A stretch of DNA of 64,000 nt. Origin: Hyalangium versicolor. GTDB taxonomy: Bacteria; Myxococcota; Myxococcia; Myxococcales; Myxococcaceae. A program made the translations under genes and the position numbers. Shown here piece by piece: positions 36,475-44,849 of the stretch. How positions within the stretch are numbered: position 1 is the first letter of the stretch; each line of letters opens with the position of its first letter. The notes beneath the pieces are model-generated. The model ran no database searches. It saw only the letters and a list, made by a program, of their open reading frames with translations, and was not told the DNA's origin. Where the stretch lies: NCBI RefSeq assembly GCF_020103695.1, contig NZ_JAHXBF010000001.1, positions 186,001 through 250,000 on the forward strand, given 5' to 3'.

Positions 36475-38533
36475 CGACGAGTTCCTGCACCTCCTCTACC
36501 AGGGGGGAGAGCTGCTGGCAGCGGGCAAGCTGATCGAGGCCAAGGACTTCCTCGAGCGCGCCCACCAGCTGCAGCCGAAGAACGAGAAGGGGCAGAACCT
36601 TCTCGGGCTGGCGTACTTCAAGCTGGGGCAATTCGATCGGGCGGCGGAGCTCTACGAGATGCTCGTGCGCGACAACCCGGTGGATCCGACACTGCGGGTC
36701 AACCTGGGCCTGGTGTACCTGAAGACGAACGCGCTGCAGCGGGCAGTGCGCGAGTTCGAAGTGGCGGTGGATTTGGCGCCGGACCACAAGAAGGCGCACA
36801 ACTACCTGGGATTGGCGCTGGCGCAGCAGAGTGAGTACGGCCGGGCGCGCGAGCACTTCATCCAGGCCGGCAGCGACGCGATGGCGGAGAAGATGGGCCG
36901 TGCCATCGAGGGCGAGGGCTACAGCCGTGCGCCGTCGCCGGCGCAGCCAGTCAAGGCGCGAGGGAGCGCGGAGGGCGCTGAGGAGGGCCGGGGGCAGGGT
37001 GGGGGGCCGACGCACGAGACGCCACCGCCCACGGGCGCGGATCTGGTGATCGACGTGGTGGAGGAGCCTCCGGCGCAGCAGGCCGCTGCGGAGCAGTCTG
37101 GAGTGTCGAGTACACCGGTACCGGTACCCGAGGAGCCGCCCGCACAGGCCGCCGAAGACGACTGGGGCGCGCAGTTCGGGCTGGATGATTCCTCGCAGCA
37201 GGGCGCGGTTCCGGCGCAGGAGGCCTCCCCCGAGGAAGTTGCTCCGAGCGCTGAGGCCGCGATGGCCGCCGAGGAGGCCCCACCGCCTGCTCCCGAGAGC
37301 GAATACTCCGGTGCCGAGGGCCCGGTGATGGCCGCATCGAACGCCGCCGCGGGACAGGGCACGGACTTCGCCATCTCCGTGGACGAGGAGCCGGGCATTC
37401 CGATGGCGGAGATCGCCGAGACGGCTCCGGTCCCAGCGCCGAACCTGCCGATGCTCTCGGTGGAGGATGTCTCGGAAGACGGGATGCCGGTGCTGACTGC
37501 GGAGCCCGAGAACCCGGAGGATCTGGCTGCCATCGCGCAGCATGAGGAGACTCCCGGCGGTCAGACGGAAGAGTTCGCGGTGCCGGCGAACGCACTGGAG
37601 AGCGTGCCCGAGGCGGCCGTCGAGGAGGTCCCCTCCATCGAGACGACTGAGTTCGCGTTGCCCGAGGCTGCACTGGAGAGTGCGCCCGAGGCGGCCGTCG
37701 AAGCAGTTCCTCCTCCGTTGCCGGTCAGCGAGGTGGAGGGTGCCGTTCTGGCGTCTCCCGAGACGGCCGAGATCCTGGAGGCGCATCCGGAGCAGCTTGC
37801 GGGAGTGGAGCCGGCGGTACCGACGCCTCCGCCCATGCCCCTGGCTGCCGTCTCGGGAGGGACCGGGCAGCAAGCCTGGCGGGGTGGGGCGGTGCCGGTC
37901 CTGGGAGAGTTGGCACTCGGGGTGGAACTGGGAGGCGCCAGCGCGGAGAGCCCCTTCACGGTGGGGGCCAGCGGCTTCTCGGCCCGAGTGGAGGGAGAGC
38001 TGCTCACGCGGCTGGATGGATTGGTGGCCTTCACGGGCTCGCTGGCCTTCAAGCCGGAGATGAAGCGTTTCCGGGGGAGGACGACGGACAAGCCCTTCGG
38101 AGAGGGCTCGGCGCGGGTGGTGCGAGCCACGGGTCGGGGTGTGCTCTTCATCGAGCCGGCCGAGCAGCGCACGTTCCACGCGGTGGACCTGGGAGATGAG
38201 TCGGCCTACTTCCGGGACGAGTGCCTGTTCGCCTTCGAGGAGCCGGTGATGTTCGAGAACGGACGGGTGCCCTCGGAGGTGGCTCCGGACCTGGACCTGG
38301 TGCACCTGAGGGGGAACGGGAAGGTGCTGTTGAGCCTGTCGGGGCCTCTGCGTTCGGTGCGGGTGGGCATGGAGGCGGCGGTGACGGTGCCGTTGGCCTA
38401 CCTGGTGGGCTGGCAGGGGAACCTGACGCCGAAGGTGGTGAGCCTGTTGGAGGGGGTGGGAGGAGAAGTCCTGAAGACGGCAGTGGAGTTGAGTGGCGAA
38501 GGATTTGCCCTCATCAGCCTGCCAGTCCGCTAG
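36431..38533 (+). CDS. TPR protein with C-terminal AIM24-like domain
   Basis: 700 residues. Three or four TPRs occupy residues 15-150 (GKLIEAKDFLERAHQLQPKN, GQFDRAAELYEMLVRDNP), then a 300-residue acidic, Ala/Pro/Glu-rich linker with internal imperfect repeats (for example EEVPSIETTEFALPEAALES). The C-terminal 220 residues are an AIM24/TIGR00266-type beta domain (FTVGASGFSARVEGELLTRLDGLVAF, YLVGWQGNLTPK). Function of this domain in bacteria is not established. It begins inside the transglycosylase gene (44-bp overlap in another frame). Confidence 0.85.
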   Translation: MATTRATGQESGPVDDEFLHLLYQGGELLAAGKLIEAKDFLERAHQLQPKNEKGQNLLGLAYFKLGQFDRAAELYEMLVRDNPVDPTLRVNLGLVYLKTNALQRAVREFEVAVDLAPDHKKAHNYLGLALAQQSEYGRAREHFIQAGSDAMAEKMGRAIEGEGYSRAPSPAQPVKARGSAEGAEEGRGQGGGPTHETPPPTGADLVIDVVEEPPAQQAAAEQSGVSSTPVPVPEEPPAQAAEDDWGAQFGLDDSSQQGAVPAQEASPEEVAPSAEAAMAAEEAPPPAPESEYSGAEGPVMAASNAAAGQGTDFAISVDEEPGIPMAEIAETAPVPAPNLPMLSVEDVSEDGMPVLTAEPENPEDLAAIAQHEETPGGQTEEFAVPANALESVPEAAVEEVPSIETTEFALPEAALESAPEAAVEAVPPPLPVSEVEGAVLASPETAEILEAHPEQLAGVEPAVPTPPPMPLAAVSGGTGQQAWRGGAVPVLGELALGVELGGASAESPFTVGASGFSARVEGELLTRLDGLVAFTGSLAFKPEMKRFRGRTTDKPFGEGSARVVRATGRGVLFIEPAEQRTFHAVDLGDESAYFRDECLFAFEEPVMFENGRVPSEVAPDLDLVHLRGNGKVLLSLSGPLRSVRVGMEAAVTVPLAYLVGWQGNLTPKVVSLLEGVGGEVLKTAVELSGEGFALISLPVR

Positions 38534-38544
38534 AAGGGGGGCTC

Positions 38545-39225
38545 ATGGACCGAGCCACCAAGAGGCAGCGCAAGCGGGAGGAGCGGGCGAGGCGCAAGGC
38601 GGCGCGCAAGCCGAGCGTCCTCGTGCAGGAGTTCTGGAACCTGCCGAACATGCTGACGCTGGGGCGGATCCTGCTGATCCCGGTGTTCGTGTGGTTCACG
38701 TACGACGCGGACCCGTACTACTCGTTGATGGCGGGGGTGGTGTTCGCGGTGGCGGCCATCACGGACGTGGTGGACGGGTACCTGGCGCGTAAGTGGAACC
38801 TGATCACGGTGGTGGGGAAGTTCATGGACCCACTGGCGGACAAGCTGATCGTGATGGCGGCGCTGGTGATGATGGTGCGGCTGGGTCGGATCGCGGCGTG
38901 GGTGGTGATCGTGCTGCTGGCGCGGGAGCTGATCGTCAGCGGCTTGCGGACCATCGCGGCGAGCGAGGGCATGGTGATTGCGGCGGGGCAGGAGGGGAAG
39001 TGGAAGACGAGCCTGCAGTTGGTGGGGGTGATTTCACTCTGCGTCCACTACGTGCATCCGTTGGACTTGGGGTGGCAGGTGGTGACGGTGGACTACAACA
39101 AGGTGGGCAAGGTGTTGGTGTACCTGTCGGGAGCGTTCTCGGTGTGGAGCGCGGTGGTGTACTTCCGAGCGTTCCTCTCCATGCTGGCCAGGCGAGGTGG
39201 AGGAACCGACACACAGAACGCTTGA
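38545..39225 (+). CDS. pgsA: CDP-diacylglycerol-glycerol-3-phosphate 3-phosphatidyltransferase
   Basis: 226 residues with several membrane helices and the exact CDP-alcohol phosphotransferase motif DG-x2-AR-x8-G-x3-D-x3-D (DGYLARKWNLITVVG...DPLAD). It makes phosphatidylglycerophosphate. The frame is open upstream to 38221, but that region overlaps the AIM24 gene and is not homologous; ATG at 38545 has AAGGGGGG just upstream. A basic N-terminal patch precedes the first helix. Confidence 0.92.
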   Translation: MDRATKRQRKREERARRKAARKPSVLVQEFWNLPNMLTLGRILLIPVFVWFTYDADPYYSLMAGVVFAVAAITDVVDGYLARKWNLITVVGKFMDPLADKLIVMAALVMMVRLGRIAAWVVIVLLARELIVSGLRTIAASEGMVIAAGQEGKWKTSLQLVGVISLCVHYVHPLDLGWQVVTVDYNKVGKVLVYLSGAFSVWSAVVYFRAFLSMLARRGGGTDTQNA

Positions 39226-39297
39226 CGTGCCGGATGCGGGTGGGTATATCCGCGCTCACTTCGACGGCGCGGTGACGCGGCGGCGGGGCAGACAGAT

Positions 39298-39372
39298 GCG
39301 GGAATAGCTCAGCGGTAGAGCATCGCCTTGCCAAGGCGAGGGTCGAGGGTTCAAATCCCTTTTCCCGCTCCA
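39298..39372 (+). tRNA. tRNA-Gly(GCC)
   Basis: A full cloverleaf: acceptor GCGGGAA pairs with TTCCCGC, D-arm GCTC/GAGC, anticodon stem TCGCC/GGCGA around TTGCCAA, T-arm GAGGG/CCCTT with TTCAAAT loop (one G-T wobble), and an encoded CCA end (39370-39372). Anticodon GCC is at 39330-39332, giving glycine. It is followed by a strong hairpin. Confidence 0.97.
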
Positions 39373-39381
39373 GAATGAAGT

Positions 39382-39419
39382 CCGGCGGCCGGAATCCTTC
39401 AAAGGGTTCCGGCCGCTGG
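39382..39419. terminator. Long near-perfect hairpin between tRNA-Gly and the convergent phosphoesterase gene
   Basis: Arms 39382-39399 and 39402-39419 pair over 18 positions with only two G-T wobbles (core GCGGCCGGAA/TTCCGGCCGC). A short T-run (GTTTC) follows on the + side. It lies just 3' of the tRNA and 4 bp from the stop of the opposing gene, so it can serve as a bidirectional terminator. Confidence 0.7.
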
Positions 39420-39423
39420 CGTT

Positions 39424-40803
39424 TCAGGCTGCGGGCACGTGCGTAGAGGCCAGCGCTCTGAGCGTCCTGGGAGGATCATCCGGGTGCTCCCACTGCACCA
39501 ACGACACCGTCGCTCCACCCTTCGGGTCCGGCTCGGCCAGAATCCCGGTGAATCGCTTTTCCAGCTTCGCCAGGTGCTGCCGCGCGGGATCCAGTCCGGG
39601 GTTGCGCTGCAACTCCTCGAGGAAGTCCGCCCAGATCTCATCGGACGCATCCGGCGACGGCAGCCGCATCAGCCAGATCCATGTGCCGGAGTTCGCATAA
39701 ACCCCACTGGAGTCCACCTTCCAGCGCGCCGCATGGGTGTGGCCGCTGATAACAGCCCCCGCGCCGAACTTCTCCGCCAGACGTTGGGCCTCCTGGGTCT
39801 CCTCATTGGTAGGCTCCAGGCTGAAGTGCCGCTCACCGCTCTGGCCAACGATCAGCCGCTGCACGCGCGCGTAGGCCCCCAGAACGGTTCGAGCTACCTT
39901 GAGGCGGGCTTGGCTCAGCGCGCCCTCGTCCCCATCGAAGCTCATCGCTGTGTCGCTCAACGCCGCCTCCAACTCCTCACGCTCCACGTTGGAGAGGCCC
40001 GCCCCATCCAGCGTGCTGGCCAACCCCAGGTCCACTGGCCCCGGCTCGCCGGGATCGAAGTTGAGCGGCATCCGCGACTTGCGGAACAACTGCCAGAGGA
40101 TGTCGAGGGAAGTGCTCTGGAACAGCAGCTTGACCGCTGAAGGATTGACCGCCAGCGCCGCCAGCACCGCCCCCTGGAAGTCGGGTGCCAGGAGATTCGC
40201 GAACTTCATGCTGTACCGGGCCTTCAGCGGATTGAGCAGCGTCTTCACCAGCACAGAGCCGGCGGCGTACTGGTAATCCTTCGCCGCAGCGCCAGTCGGA
40301 GCCCCGGGTCCAGGCAGGTGCGCGTACTCGACCTTGTTCCAGTTGTCGGTGTGGTCGCCGTGCGCCATCAGCAGCCGCGCCCCGCCCACGTCCAGCAGCA
40401 GCGGCGAGTCCCCGCGCATGAACGCGAGCCTCGCAGCGATCTCGGGCGGTTGGCGAAGTGCCTCGCGAAACACTGTCTGGACCTCGGCCAGGGCCAGCTC
40501 GATGTCGTGATTGCCCAGGCGAATGATGACCTCGCCGCCCCTGGCCAGGATGCGCCCGAGTGCGGCGAACACGTCCGCCGTAGAGGGCCAGCAGGCCAGA
40601 GCCTGCGCCTGCTCCACCGCTAGCTGCGTGTCGAGCACGAGCGGATCATCGTTCATCAGGAAGTCGACCGCGTCTCCATTCAGCACGACCCGAGTGGGTT
40701 CGCTCTGTGTGTCGAGAAACTCGGGAAGCTCCCTGGCTCCCGCGAAGATTTCGTACTCCGGGCCATTCCCCAGGTGCAGATCACTCAGAATCACCGTACG
40801 CAT
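39424..40803 (-). CDS. Calcineurin-like metallophosphoesterase
   Basis: 459 residues with all metal-binding motifs: DLHLG (8-12), GDAVD, GNHD, HGD and GHTH (about 355). A roughly 200-residue insertion of helical character lies between the HGD and GHTH motifs, larger than in simple phosphodiesterases of 250-280 residues. Soluble. It is the last gene of a - strand set with a C25-like protease (90 bp upstream) and an exported small protein. In a defence or death pathway such an enzyme could hydrolyse nucleotides or nucleic acids; the substrate is not known. Confidence 0.85.
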   Translation of the reverse strand: MRTVILSDLHLGNGPEYEIFAGARELPEFLDTQSEPTRVVLNGDAVDFLMNDDPLVLDTQLAVEQAQALACWPSTADVFAALGRILARGGEVIIRLGNHDIELALAEVQTVFREALRQPPEIAARLAFMRGDSPLLLDVGGARLLMAHGDHTDNWNKVEYAHLPGPGAPTGAAAKDYQYAAGSVLVKTLLNPLKARYSMKFANLLAPDFQGAVLAALAVNPSAVKLLFQSTSLDILWQLFRKSRMPLNFDPGEPGPVDLGLASTLDGAGLSNVEREELEAALSDTAMSFDGDEGALSQARLKVARTVLGAYARVQRLIVGQSGERHFSLEPTNEETQEAQRLAEKFGAGAVISGHTHAARWKVDSSGVYANSGTWIWLMRLPSPDASDEIWADFLEELQRNPGLDPARQHLAKLEKRFTGILAEPDPKGGATVSLVQWEHPDDPPRTLRALASTHVPAA

Positions 40804-40820
40804 GTCAAACCTCTTTCAAT

Positions 40821-40833
40821 CGTTGTCACAACG
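40821..40833. promoter_or_regulatory. 13-bp palindrome upstream of the metallophosphoesterase gene
   Basis: CGTTGT-C-ACAACG is perfectly palindromic (6-1-6) 18 bp upstream of the ATG at 40803. It may be a regulator site or part of an internal promoter in the 90-bp gap; a chance occurrence is possible. Confidence 0.25.
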
Positions 40834-40893
40834 TTCTACCCATACAAGTTCGAGAGACGGCTCGTGATGCGGGCTCCTTGGCACTGTGCGGCC

Positions 40894-42546
40894 TCAGCCG
40901 CTCGCCCGAAGGCGAGCCAGCGCGGCCTGTCCGGCCTCCTTGTAGACCTGTTCCCAGGAGCGGAGTTGCTTGAGAGGCACACCCACTCGCGCCGCGATAT
41001 CCTTGGGGCTCTCCTCCCCCGAAAGCAGTGCGAGCACTGCTTCGGCCATTGCCTCGGTCGCGGGAAGCGTTGGCGCGGAGGCCACTGGCATACTGAGGAC
41101 TGACACAGCGAGAGATGCGGGCTTGGCCTTCTCGGACGAGACAGGAAGGTTCACCGCGGGGTCTCCCAACAGCACGTAGCCAGACACGTCCTGACGCAGC
41201 ATCCACAAGTGCGCCCGCTGGGCCATGTTCGCTGGGAGCGTGCGCCCCTGGAGCCTGGCTTCCGCCTCCTGGTCGTAGAGCGCGGTGAGCTCCACGTTCG
41301 CCTCGTTGAAGAAGCGCAGGAGCGCACTCAAGCTCACCCCGGCGCGGCGCCCGGAGACCATCGAGCGCATCAGGCCCATGAAGCGCGAGGGCCGGTTCTT
41401 CATCGCCTTGCCCGGCTCCTGAAAGCTGTACGTCCAGGCCAGATCCATGTGACCCACGATTGCCAGTGGGCCCTGGGGATTGGCGAGCGCTGCCTTGGGC
41501 AGCGCGGCGACGAAGGGCTTCTCGCCCTCTCGAGGCAGCGAGGCGAGCAACCGGTCCAGCCGGCCTGAGAACTGGCCGGCGTCGCGTAGCTGGGAGAGCC
41601 AGGTGTGGAAAGCGCTCCGCGAGGGGGTCCCCGCGCCGAAGCAGGCCAGGTAGAACCAGAGCCCGCCCGGGAGGAAGGGCCGGCTCGCCAGAGCCGAGGC
41701 ATCCAGCGGAGGCCCGGAGCCCAGGCTCATCGCGCCTTGGAGTGCGCGCTGCTCGTCCACGGATCGCCAACCCTGGCGCGGCGCGCCCAGTCCGTGACTC
41801 AAGGAGAACAGCAGGCTCGGCTCGGCCGCCGCCGCATTCTCCAGTAACCTGTCCACGGACCAGTCCGCGTGATCCCCGAGTTCAAGAATCTCTCGCGCTG
41901 GGAAGTCGCCTAGCTCCAGGCGCTCGCGGCAGGTCTTCAGGCTGGGGGTGATCAGGTCCCGGTAGCCCACGGTTGTCGCCCCGGTGCCATCATGCGCCGT
42001 ATAGAAGAGCGCGCGCGCCTGAGTAGAGGAGGGGTTCCGCGTCCAGTGCAGGACCTTGTCGGCATAGGCCTCGTAGTCCTCGTCCCGTGAGAAGGCGAGC
42101 CGTCCGATGAACCCATCCCCCCCCAGCACCTGTTGCAACTCGAGCGAGAGCTGGTCCAGGTCCCCGAGCAGGAGAAGGTAGCGTGGCTGATCCGCCTCCG
42201 GCACGGACTCATCGTGGAGTACGCCGTTCTTCCAGCGAGCTGCCATGGGGGCATCCAGGTTGGGCGGAGCCCGGTAGACGCGGACCGGAGCACCTTGTTC
42301 TTCCTGGCGCAACCTGCGCAAGGGCTCGATCAGTGCCAGGAGCCGATCCCCGGTTGGCCCTTCCGGAACCACCAGCCCCCAGCGCTGCGCGGGCAGGTCA
42401 TTCGGGTTCCCGCCCGAATCCCAGAGGTGCTCCGGCATCGCGCTGGCAGCGGGTCCAGGCTGGTCAGAAGCGGCTTCGAGTGGAAGCCCTTCTTCCAGGG
42501 TCGGACAGGAGTCGTCCGCGTGCATCAGCAGCAGTTCCAGTGACAT
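40894..42546 (-). CDS. Peptidase C25 (gingipain)-like cysteine protease homologue with C-terminal HTH
   Basis: 550 residues from ATG 42546 (a GAGAGGAG site 9 bp upstream; ATG 42555 is alternative). The fold resembles the gingipain catalytic region: YLLLLGDLDQLSLELQ then a GRL and YADKVLHW segment (N-subdomain), His251 in SLSHGLGAP, Cys302 in YLACFGAGTP, and the terminal LLGDPAVNLP typical of C25. No signal peptide, so it is cytoplasmic, unlike gingipains. The last 60 residues form a homeodomain-like HTH resembling IS3-transposase HTHs (LLSGEESPKDIAARVGVP, LRSWEQVYKEAG). A paralogue without the HTH lies divergently at 43305. Substrate unknown; family placement is by motif, not search. Confidence 0.7.
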   Translation of the reverse strand: MSLELLLMHADDSCPTLEEGLPLEAASDQPGPAASAMPEHLWDSGGNPNDLPAQRWGLVVPEGPTGDRLLALIEPLRRLRQEEQGAPVRVYRAPPNLDAPMAARWKNGVLHDESVPEADQPRYLLLLGDLDQLSLELQQVLGGDGFIGRLAFSRDEDYEAYADKVLHWTRNPSSTQARALFYTAHDGTGATTVGYRDLITPSLKTCRERLELGDFPAREILELGDHADWSVDRLLENAAAAEPSLLFSLSHGLGAPRQGWRSVDEQRALQGAMSLGSGPPLDASALASRPFLPGGLWFYLACFGAGTPSRSAFHTWLSQLRDAGQFSGRLDRLLASLPREGEKPFVAALPKAALANPQGPLAIVGHMDLAWTYSFQEPGKAMKNRPSRFMGLMRSMVSGRRAGVSLSALLRFFNEANVELTALYDQEAEARLQGRTLPANMAQRAHLWMLRQDVSGYVLLGDPAVNLPVSSEKAKPASLAVSVLSMPVASAPTLPATEAMAEAVLALLSGEESPKDIAARVGVPLKQLRSWEQVYKEAGQAALARLRASG

Positions 42547-42599
42547 CGCTCTCATCTCCTCTCTCTCGGCACTTCACCTCTAGCTGATTGGCATTGCAT

Positions 42600-43103
42600 C
42601 TAGACTTTGTCTGCGCTGGCGCGCTTGGCAGGAAGCGGCTCTCCACCAGTCGAGAGCTGTTTGGGTTTGACTTCCTGTAGGAGCAGTTCGCTCCATTTCA
42701 CCGTGATCTTCGCGCCCGATTGGCCAGCGAATGTCACCGTCTTGGTCATGACATCCACCGGGATGGCGTACACGTAACGGGACCCAGGCTTCTCCCACTG
42801 TGCGACGACCTCGCCCGCTGAGTTATAGGCGACGATGCCTATGGAGATGCGGTTGTCGACATAGCTGAAGGCCCAGTAGGTGTAGCCGTTCCACTTGAGT
42901 ACAGGGCAGTGGGTGGCTGGGGCCAACGTATCAGGCCCTTGTATGCACTTCACTTCCATGCCCTTGGGGGCGGCTGGAGCTGCGTTCGCCGGTACCTGGA
43001 CAACCGCGGGTCTTGTTTGTGCCTCAGCGGGCGCGCCAACTGCAAGAGTCATCAAACTGATACAGAGCGCACCCCAATGAACGAGTCTCAAATCAGTCCT
43101 CAT
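42600..43103 (-). CDS. Small exported protein of unknown function
   Basis: 167 residues: signal peptide (CISLMTLAVGAPAEA), an Ala/Pro linker, then one compact beta-rich domain with two Cys (VKCIQGPD, THCPVLKWNG) probably disulfide-bonded and an aromatic core (YTYWAFSYVDNRISIGIVAY). I do not recognise the family. It is upstream of the C25-like gene by 53 bp on the same strand and is the first gene of that arm, so it may be a periplasmic sensor, inhibitor or target for the locus. Confidence 0.7.
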   Translation of the reverse strand: MRTDLRLVHWGALCISLMTLAVGAPAEAQTRPAVVQVPANAAPAAPKGMEVKCIQGPDTLAPATHCPVLKWNGYTYWAFSYVDNRISIGIVAYNSAGEVVAQWEKPGSRYVYAIPVDVMTKTVTFAGQSGAKITVKWSELLLQEVKPKQLSTGGEPLPAKRASADKV

Positions 43104-43304
43104 ATCAGCAGGCCTCGCATTTGTTTTGACCCAGGCTCCGATTCTCCAGTGCCCAGGTAAGCATCACTTTGCAGCAACGATCGCGGGAGCGCTGTGAAGA
43201 AGGTCACTCGTCAGATGTGAGCGGAGTCACAGTCATATGCGCGCCCTCTTGGTCCTATGAGGTCGCTGAGTCAGGGACTTGATGAACTTGAGAGGAGCTT
43301 CTCC
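43104..43304. promoter_or_regulatory. Divergent promoter region of the protease/STAND locus
   Basis: A 200-bp gap with visibly lower GC than its neighbours separates the two arms of the accessory locus. It must contain both divergent promoters, but I cannot assign -35/-10 or sigma-54 boxes with confidence. The right end holds a strong ribosome-binding site, AGAGGAG (43291-43297), for the gene at 43305. Confidence 0.45.
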
Positions 43305-44786
43305 ATGAGTCAATTGCCAAAAGGGGTGGATCCCGTGCCTGGGCCAGGCTTTCAACTCCTTCTTGCGCATGCGGAGGATCATCAGCCGGTGCTGGATCAA
43401 GGGCTCGAGATCGAATCCGCGCGGGAGGTGCCCAAACCCACCCAGCTCCCAGGCCGTGTCGAGGTGCCATCCTGGGAGCGCCCCAGCGCGCCTCCGAACG
43501 ACTTGGCGGCCCAGCGCTGGGGCGTGATCGTCCCGGACGGCGAGCTGGGGGACTCGCTCCTGCGCGCCATCGCCCCGCTCATCGAGCACCGGGAGAAGGA
43601 ACAGGGCAGCAGGGACCGCATGCCGGCGGCGCGCTTCCGCGTGCCACCGGGCCAGGGAGCGGCGGCGGCCGTGAAGTGGAGGAACGAGGTACTGCGCGCC
43701 ATCCCTGAGAGGGAGAGGCCCAAATACCTGCTCATCCTGGGAGATCTGCACCACGTCTCCCTTGAACTGCAGCAAGTGCTGGCGCACAGCGCATACGTGG
43801 GCCGACTCCATGTAGGGCTCCCAAGCGGTGAGCCGGACCTCGTGGGCTACACGGCCTACGCAAACAAGGTGGTGGTGTACGAGACGCGCACGGATCTGGA
43901 GGAGGCTGCTCGCGCGCTGCTGTACACCGCGCGGGATGGCACTCCGGCGACGGAGCTGGGGCACCAGCTTCTGGTGAAACAGTGCCTGAAGGTGATGCAC
44001 TCGAGGTGGAAGGAGCAGAGGCTCGCGTTGGACATTCAGGAAGTCACTCAGACGGAGGCAGACGCGCAGGCTCTGCTGCGCGCGGCGGGAGAACTCTGCG
44101 CGGGAGTGATGCTCTCGGTGTCGCACGGGCTGGGTGCCCCCCGCAGGGGATGGGCCTCACCCGAGGAGCAGCGAGACAAGCAGGGCGCGCTGGCGCTCGG
44201 GTCCGACCAGACGCTCACGGCGGACGTGGTGCGTGAGCTCCCCTTCCTGCCCGGCGGCATGTGGTTCTGTGTAGCGTGCTTTGGGGCGGCGACACCCTCC
44301 CATAGTGCCTTCTACGCATGGTTATCCCATCTGGAAAGGCAAGGCATCCGTACGGGGAATCCCAAGGCAGTGCTCAGGAGCCTGCCGCGAGAAGGCGAGC
44401 GCCCATTCCTTTCGGCGCTGCCGCAAGCGTTGCTCGCCAACAGGCAAGGCCCTTTGGCCATCATTGGACACAGCGATCTGGCCTGGGTGTCCTCCTTCGC
44501 AAAAGAGGATGACCCGGAACGCGGCGACGCCTCACGGATCCTCTCATCACTGGAGGTGCTGGCGGAGGGCAGCAGGGTGGGCTTGGCGCTGGACGCGCTG
44601 ATGCGATCCTACCGGGAGGTGAATGAGCAGCTGATGGCGGGCTACCAGGCTCGAGAAGACGCAGCACTGTACGACAGCCCGGATCCCACCGACCCGGTGC
44701 GGCAGGGCCACCTGTGGATGCTACGCAATGATCTGCGGGGATACCTGCTGCTTGGAGATCCGGCGGCGAGGCTCCCCATAAAGTGA
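43305..44786 (+). CDS. Second peptidase C25 (gingipain)-like protein
   Basis: 493 residues. It aligns along its length with the product at 40894: KYLLILGDLHHVSLELQ, VGRLHVGLP and YANKVVVYE, then His274 in LSVSHGLGAPRRGW, Cys325 in CVACFGAATPS, and the C-terminal YLLLGDPAARLP. It lacks the HTH extension. No signal peptide. The start is ATG 43305 with AGAGGAG 7 bp upstream; an ATG at 43257 has no such site. It is the first gene of the + strand arm leading to the CHAT and STAND genes, 63 bp before the CHAT start. The His and Cys suggest an active protease; targets unknown. Confidence 0.7.
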   Translation: MSQLPKGVDPVPGPGFQLLLAHAEDHQPVLDQGLEIESAREVPKPTQLPGRVEVPSWERPSAPPNDLAAQRWGVIVPDGELGDSLLRAIAPLIEHREKEQGSRDRMPAARFRVPPGQGAAAAVKWRNEVLRAIPERERPKYLLILGDLHHVSLELQQVLAHSAYVGRLHVGLPSGEPDLVGYTAYANKVVVYETRTDLEEAARALLYTARDGTPATELGHQLLVKQCLKVMHSRWKEQRLALDIQEVTQTEADAQALLRAAGELCAGVMLSVSHGLGAPRRGWASPEEQRDKQGALALGSDQTLTADVVRELPFLPGGMWFCVACFGAATPSHSAFYAWLSHLERQGIRTGNPKAVLRSLPREGERPFLSALPQALLANRQGPLAIIGHSDLAWVSSFAKEDDPERGDASRILSSLEVLAEGSRVGLALDALMRSYREVNEQLMAGYQAREDAALYDSPDPTDPVRQGHLWMLRNDLRGYLLLGDPAARLPIK

Positions 44787-44849
44787 GCGGCCCAGGCTGA
44801 AAGGACATAAACTCCGCCTCGGATGGGTAGATAGATAGGAGCACCTCTA

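Noticed and set aside
38221..38544. N-terminal extension of pgsA
   Set aside because: It overlaps the AIM24 gene out of frame and is Gly/Glu-rich; a strong ribosome site precedes the ATG at 38545.
39298..39372. tRNA 3' end as a proven attachment site
   Set aside because: I found no second copy of the tRNA end and no integrase gene in the window, so an att site is not annotated.
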